64,000 nt of DNA from Buxus sempervirens (taxonomy: Eukaryota > Streptophyta > Magnoliopsida > Buxales > Buxaceae). The translations under genes and the position numbers were made by a program. The notes under the pieces were generated by a model that saw nothing but the letters and a program-made list of their open reading frames with translations, did not search any database and was not told the DNA's origin. Position 1 is the first letter of the stretch, and each line of letters starts with the position of its first letter. Below are positions 58,951-64,000 of this stretch, piece after piece. The stretch lies in assembly GCA_947561395.2 (NCBI GenBank), contig OX387185.1:47130602-47194601 (forward strand), written 5' to 3'.

Positions 58951-61233
58951 TGTGAGACATGGAAAAATCACCGGAATGATTATCCCTCTGTCAACACACG
59001 GGCTCAACGTAAAAATGGGAGAGTCGCCACCATTCATGATTTTAGGGTGAGAATGGACACCAAAGAGTTCAAAAATAAGCAAAAAAGAGACAAAAGAAAC
59101 ATTCTAGGGTAAAAATAACCCTACTTGAAAATCAAATCCAGAGACGGGTAAGGGGATTAGATTATGAACGGGGGAAGGTGTTAGGCACCCCCATTCATCC
59201 ACACGAAGTGGTAGCCAAGTGTATGTTCATGCAAAAATAAGAAAGCTTGCTAAAATCATAGAAAACCTTGAAAAAGGACCAATGTATAATATTTTCACAT
59301 GAGGATCTAAATGGATTCTAGATCCTCTCTTATGTTAATATCATTTCTGGAATATCACAAAAGATGGAAATCAAAGCACAAGTTATTCAAAAACCAAGTT
59401 GAATCAAATCCGGAAAATTCGGTAAAAAGTATGCCATTTACTTTGAAATCATTCAAATCCAATTTTAAATTGAACCAAACTAAATTCATTTGAAATATTA
59501 CAGTAAATGAGAGTCTCATGCAAAATTTCACTTCATTCCGATAAAAATCCTAGGAGTTATGCTCTTTTGAAGTTGCTGCTGGGGATTTTTAAAAGTGATG
59601 AGTGGGCAACTTTGGGAAATTGCATAGAAAAATCCACTCCATAAAAATCCACGAAATTTGGTGTGATTGAAGTTTGTATGGCCATCTTTCAACAGAAACT
59701 AGCCTCATACAAAAATCCCTTCGGATGTGCCTTGGGTGGTCTCCCGAACAGGCCCCGAAGATCACAGATTTACCCAGAAAAGTACAAATGAACAGTTCTG
59801 AGTAAATCGGCTACCAATAATTCAAATGGAATTCAAAAATTATGAAACTAACTGGATTTGAAAACAGACTCATAAAGGAATACTCAGAAACAAAAATCAC
59901 TCGAATCGGACTTAAAACGAACACATGGCGCTCCGTCGAAGTGACAAGTTCTGTATTTGAACCTGAACTGTCCACTTAACTTCGACAGAGAGGTGTCAAA
60001 AATCCGTTTGATAGAACTTTATGAAATTTGGCGGACATAAACTAGACAGCCTCACCTTTCCCATGGTTCTAGAATCTCTCCAAAATTCATCCGGACGATG
60101 AAGTTATGAGCGTCCGAAGTAAGGGTATAGGTGCTGTCCAGTTAGGCCCCTTTTGAGTAAAACCAAATCCGAAAAAGTGATAAAGTGTGTGAGATTCGTG
60201 TGAGATGAATCCAAAACTTTTGAAAATCACTTGAAAACTCTCCAGAATTGATTGAGGCCATTTATTTGAGATTTATCACAATAAATGTAATAAACCCCAA
60301 ATATGAGCCTATCCCGCCAAAAGAGTGTAATATGTGTGCAAGAGTGAAAAACCAAGCAAGATTAATACAACAACATATCATGCATATAGATTCAACCAGA
60401 TAGGTTCTAGCATAGCCTAGGGTTCCGTTCCATTATCTTTTCCCTCTGTTCTCTGTCCCCGTTAAACACGGTTCTTCGAGATAATCAAGGGTACTTTGAT
60501 TATAGAACGGTTTTCAATCATTAAAAAGCCTTATGCTACATGGGTTCTAGCACTAGGGTCAATCCCCAGTCTCGTTTCTCCTAGATCCTGCCTTCACGTT
60601 TTACGGCTAGGGGAGTCTTGAGATACTTTGAGCCGGGGAAGGATTTCCACACACAAAAAGAGGCTTTATTCTACAGAAAGGTAGAAGAAGAGATCTAGAT
60701 CTAATGAATTAAATACAGAAAATAAATGAGGGTTGAGGCTTACCTGGGGTTCTGGAAGCAATCCGGCAGCGGTTCCCTTCTTCACTCGGAGTTCTTCGAT
60801 CTCCAAAAACTTGGTCCTTTGCTTGAAGAGGAGCCTCCTATTTATAGGCAAAGGCTAAGGTCATTGGTAGACACAACTTAATGTCTAGAACCCCCCAACC
60901 TTAACCCTAGGGTTGTTTCCGAGATTTCCCCTCATTAAATGAGGGACATGATGGTAACAAGTGATTTCTCTCGGAAAACCCTAATTTTGAGCAAACTTAA
61001 TGTATCCGGTATATCAGACCGGATACAAAAGGGCCTTAAGGTATCCGGTACATGGTACCGGATACACTAAGGCTCACATGTATCCGGTATGTTCCACCGG
61101 ATACACAAAGGAGTACTTGTATTCGGCCTGAGTAACCGGATACAGGTAAAAGTTCATTTTCTTCAATTTATGTGCTGGCTTTCAAGGATATAATGATTTT
61201 TGATGATTGTTTGTGCAATTTGGGGTGTCTACA
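58951..61233 (-). mobile_element. inner solo LTR, 2.3 kb, nested
   Basis: It begins TGTGAGACATGG, ends GGTGTCTACA, and has the perfect 5-bp duplication TTTCC (58946-58950, 61234-61238). It sits in a related LTR. Its own copy of the target (GTTTCCGAGATTTCC, about 60912) is uninterrupted. A minus-strand TATA box (CTATAAATAG) lies at about 60838-60847. Confidence 0.93.
61002..61145. repeat. hairpin array, GTATCCGGT/ACCGGATAC (inner LTR)
   Basis: Four inverted repeats of about 25 bp lie in series (61002-61026, 61041-61065, 61080-61106, 61119-61145). Arms are GTATCCGGT and ACCGGATAC with differing loops. The fourth is imperfect. Confidence 0.85.
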
Positions 61234-61319
61234 TTTCCGAGATTTCCACTCCTTTAATGAAGGATACGATGGTAAAAAGTGAAAACTCTCGAAAAACCCT
61301 AATTTTGATCAAAAACCTT

Positions 61320-61423
61320 ATATCCGACAACTCAGATCGGATACAAGCAATTTTCTTTGTATCCGACATTATCTATCGGATACAATAAAGATCTTTTGTA
61401 TCCAATAGATAATGTCGGATACA
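61320..61423. repeat. hairpin array, TATCCGA/TCGGATA (outer LTR)
   Basis: Three inverted repeats of about 23-27 bp (61320-61342, 61358-61384, 61397-61423) lie in the outer LTR. The arm sequence is related to but distinct from the inner LTR's. Confidence 0.8.
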
Positions 61424-61995
61424 ATAAAGATGTTTTGTCCGAATTTTAACACAGGCAATACTTTTTACATGTAATATCATTTAAGTAAATGTCCTCGTAT
61501 TTTTTAATTTCCATTTACTTAAGATATTACATGTAAATAAGCAAACACCCCCCAATTTGAATCCATTAAAAATAGTTCCAGACCCAAATTCCAAGTGAAT
61601 AAAAAGTCAAATTTTCAGTTCCAGGCTAAATTCCGGTTTTTTTAGGTCCAGTAAAAAGATTCAACATATTAAAACTAAGGTATTCGTCAAGATTTAAAAT
61701 CTCAAAAAATTCTTTTATGCAATAACATGGCTAAAAACCTAATTACCGAGAAAAATTATCTTAAAATCTTGCTTTAAAAAATATTTCATTTTCTGGGGTC
61801 AAAAGTTAACAAAATTCAACTGGAAAAAGTTTGACTTTGCACAAAAGATTGAATTCGGGCATTTTCCTTTATGGTTTTGGATTCAAATGGGTTAAGGATC
61901 TCAAACCCAATGCTAAGAATTGAAAATTCCTATAAGATATTTCTCTCCTTTAAGATTTATCAAAAATCGTGCAATTTTGGGGTGTCTACAAGTAT

Positions 61996-63510
61996 ATAGC
62001 TTGATTGGAACTCAGACATGATTTTGGGGAAATGGCAATATATTCTATTTTGAAGGTTATAAAATTTAAGTTGTGTTCTAAAATTTTTTTGTAAGTGTGT
62101 TGTATTGCTATGCTTTGAATCCAATTTTATTGCCATGTATATATTGAAAGAGGCAATGCGAACTATGTTTCAATGGTATATATGTTAGTTTATTTCTGTG
62201 TGGATATTGACAGCATGTATTTTGTTATTTCTTGCCCGAGCATTCTCATGGATTGAATTCCTTCTTGAGACTCCAACCGAGTTCGCAATAGGCACACGCA
62301 TTTGAGGAGGCTAGCTTGGGTTACCAAGAAATTTCATACATGGGTATGATAATGGCAAGCACAAGTGGTCATTTTTACACACGTGCAACAGGACATGGTA
62401 ATCAACGAAGCATGAATGTTTAACAAAATTCTTAAAATGATTGGCAAGCTCACAAAAGATGGTTCAAAACCCACAAGTCAGTTTGATTATGAATCTTCTT
62501 ACCAGCCATCTAAATTACAAGACACAACGCAAGCTTGGTTAACACTTGATGAAAGAGAAACATCTCAACCGACATTTCATATTTCCAAATACGGCCAACA
62601 ACCCGCGATATAAGAACTGCAGCAAGAACACTGCACAAAATAAAGGTAAGATGGTGTATAGATCCTAACATTGATTATGCACATTTTTGGACATTGAGTG
62701 GATGATTCTTCTTACAGACCATTCTTCTTGAACAAAATCCTAATACACACTAGGAACAATATTTCTAGCTCTGTGGGTCTTCAGATGAGTTTTAGCAACA
62801 AACAAAACAATAGCATTGTTACAACATTAGAGTCTCTCTGGTACTTGGAAGTACGTGTACCGAGTCCTTAGGGTTCCTTTTACGACCTGTCTGAATTCTG
62901 CTTCTGTTGTTTCTTCTCCCTCTCAATTACAAAATGTAAAAAACTTCTAATAAACTCATCTATTTTGCAAAAATTTGTGTTCTTGGAATCCTCTTCATCA
63001 AAATATGATCGTACTGTGCTGCAAAGCCTTGAATCAATTGATGCCACACATATGCAGAATGCTTGATCATACTAGTTTTAACCACTCTCCCAACCTGCAA
63101 TATTGATTATCATCCATTCTCCTAGTGAACAAAAAGATAAATCGGCATATTAAAATTGATGCACAACAGAGAAACCCTCTTAAAAAAATCTCCAACCATA
63201 CTAGCTCTTCCTTAGCAACCGGAAAGTATTCAAGCGACGCACAAGAAACTTCTGCAGCGGCACAAGCAGATTCGAACGATTCGGAAATGATAGTTTTTCT
63301 AGCCTCTATTATTCTCTCCCTTTCCTCTGTTCTTCTCTCCTTTTCTTCTCTGTATGTACTTTGCATAAAGAGTCGTGTTCTCAACAATGGCTTCTCAGTC
63401 TCTAGGCCTGATATTTTTTCTTCTCCTTAATCTAGGGTTGTCTTTTGTTGCCTTTTTTTTCCCTTGAAATTAAGGCATCATTTCATCTTGTAGGATATGA
63501 GAATGTTTTT
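61996..63510. other. no recognised gene
   Basis: Short ORFs at 62416-62613 and 63125-63430 are the best. The first encodes a Gln/Ser-rich peptide (ILKMIGKLTKDG) and the second a hydrophobic Ser/Leu-rich stretch. Neither is recognised. CATCTTGTAG before 63494 resembles an intron end leading into the gene 6 fragment. Confidence 0.35.
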
Positions 63511-63701
63511 CTCATTGGTTGCACAAAGGTTTGTCTCTGAGGAAGGAGTTGTGAATTATAGGCGAAGGGTTTTGGGGGGATCCACTGTAATCAATGGTGG
63601 TTTCTATAGCAGAGCAAGCAAGGATTTTATTAAGAAGGCTGGGTGGAATGAGGAGCAAGTGAGAGATTCTTATGAGTGGGTGGAATCTCAGGTAGTCTTT
63701 G
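63511..63701 (+). pseudogene. gene 6 fragment (exon 2 of the GMC oxidoreductase)
   Basis: It matches the middle of exon 2 of gene 5 from CACAAAGGTTTGTCTCTGAG to GAATCTCAGGTAGTCTTTG, about 64 codons. It contains signature 1, altered to RRVLGGSTVINGG (Gly to Arg, Ala to Val). The start of exon 2 and exon 1 are missing on the left. On the right it stops at an apparent LTR. A remainder could lie beyond the window. Confidence 0.85.
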
Positions 63702-64000
63702 TGTTGGAAAATATATTTTCCCATGTGACAAAATGCATGACAAAGAATATTGAAATTCATTAAAACATTTAGTTTGTTGATGAAGTGAAGTATGGTTGAA
63801 TGTGTGACTTGAGATATCTACTAGCAAGGTTAAGTGTAAGCTGCTTTAGCTACTCAACCCTGAAATCTCAGGCAATTACGAGATTCAGTTGGGTTGTTTT
63901 AAAGTTAGTTAGGTTGTTTTCAAGATTAGTTACACATGGTTACAGCAGTTATCAAGGGGTTAAGAACCTTGATTTAAAAGGTTCTTGAAAGCAGGAAAGA
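63702..64000. mobile_element. start of a probable LTR retrotransposon (Copia-like)
   Basis: Exon 2 homology stops at 63701 and TGTTGGAAAATATATTTTCC begins. TGTTGGAAA is a frequent Copia LTR start in plants. It runs off the window, so neither the second end nor the expected CTTTG target duplication can be seen. Confidence 0.5.

Larger units (their letters stand above)
56808..61990 (-). mobile_element. outer solo LTR, split by an inner LTR
   Basis: The pieces 56808-58950 and 61239-61990 form one LTR of about 2.9 kb: TGTGAGACATGG ... GGTGTCTACA. A perfect 5-bp duplication AGTAT flanks the whole (56803-56807, 61991-61995). It belongs to the same family as 23423-25848. No internal region remains. 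The ORFs inside are not genes. Confidence 0.92.

Noticed and set aside
56808-61990. A full-length LTR retrotransposon with two LTRs
   Set aside because: No gag-pol lies between the similar segments, and the two sets of target duplications show one LTR nested in another.

Overview
The window looks like a TE-rich nuclear region of a flowering plant, most likely a woody eudicot. Genes carry GT-AG introns, the sequence is AT-rich, and there are Helitron, hAT, MULE, LINE and LTR-retrotransposon remains, plus fragments of a plant LRR receptor gene and of a plant-specific growth-regulating factor (GRF). I cannot name the species.

The only apparently functional genes are five copies, all on the + strand, of one FAD-dependent GMC oxidoreductase of the (R)-mandelonitrile lyase-like / HOTHEAD-like family: gene 1 (10019-11869), gene 2 (28308-30163), gene 3 (37555-39501), gene 4 (45047-47019) and gene 5 (54609-56437). 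A sixth, broken copy (63511-63701) runs into an apparent LTR retrotransposon at the right edge. Each gene has three exons and two phase-1 introns. Exon 1 encodes a signal peptide, exon 2 the FAD-binding N-terminus, and exon 3 the substrate domain with the HYHGG active-site motif. Genes 3 and 4 look intact. Gene 1 has a frameshifted tail. Gene 2 has lost the ancestral ATG. Gene 5 has lost about 35 bp between its TATA-like box and the ATG, and has an early stop. Genes 1, 2 and 5 form one sequence group and genes 3 and 4 another, but gene 1 is a mosaic of both. Two extra degenerate promoter-plus-exon-1 copies lie just upstream of gene 5. Secreted enzymes of this family cleave or oxidise small alcohols and cyanohydrins; the substrate here is not shown by the sequence.

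Layout: 1-9.9 kb holds a degenerate repeat array, a 1.75-kb hAT element, Helitron ends, a stretch with no clear gene, an LRR receptor pseudogene and a LINE ORF1 remnant that abuts gene 1's promoter. 12.4-26.1 kb holds Helitron ends, a 3.2-kb solo LTR, a probable 6.9-kb Helitron (with a captured GRF exon, a LINE fragment and a MULE inside it) and a 2.4-kb solo LTR. 30.6-36.7 kb holds hAT elements, a LINE ORF2 fragment and two short Helitrons, one with an empty-site copy at 43.0 kb. 40.2-41.9 kb is a solo LTR with a palindrome array. 47.6-54 kb holds poly-G runs, two MULE-type elements, MITEs and the exon-1 relics. 56.8-62.0 kb is one solo LTR nested inside another.

The most distinctive signals are the short-hairpin arrays inside the solo LTRs, the clean target-site duplications that date insertions relative to gene duplications, and the serial promoter/exon-1 relics before gene 5.
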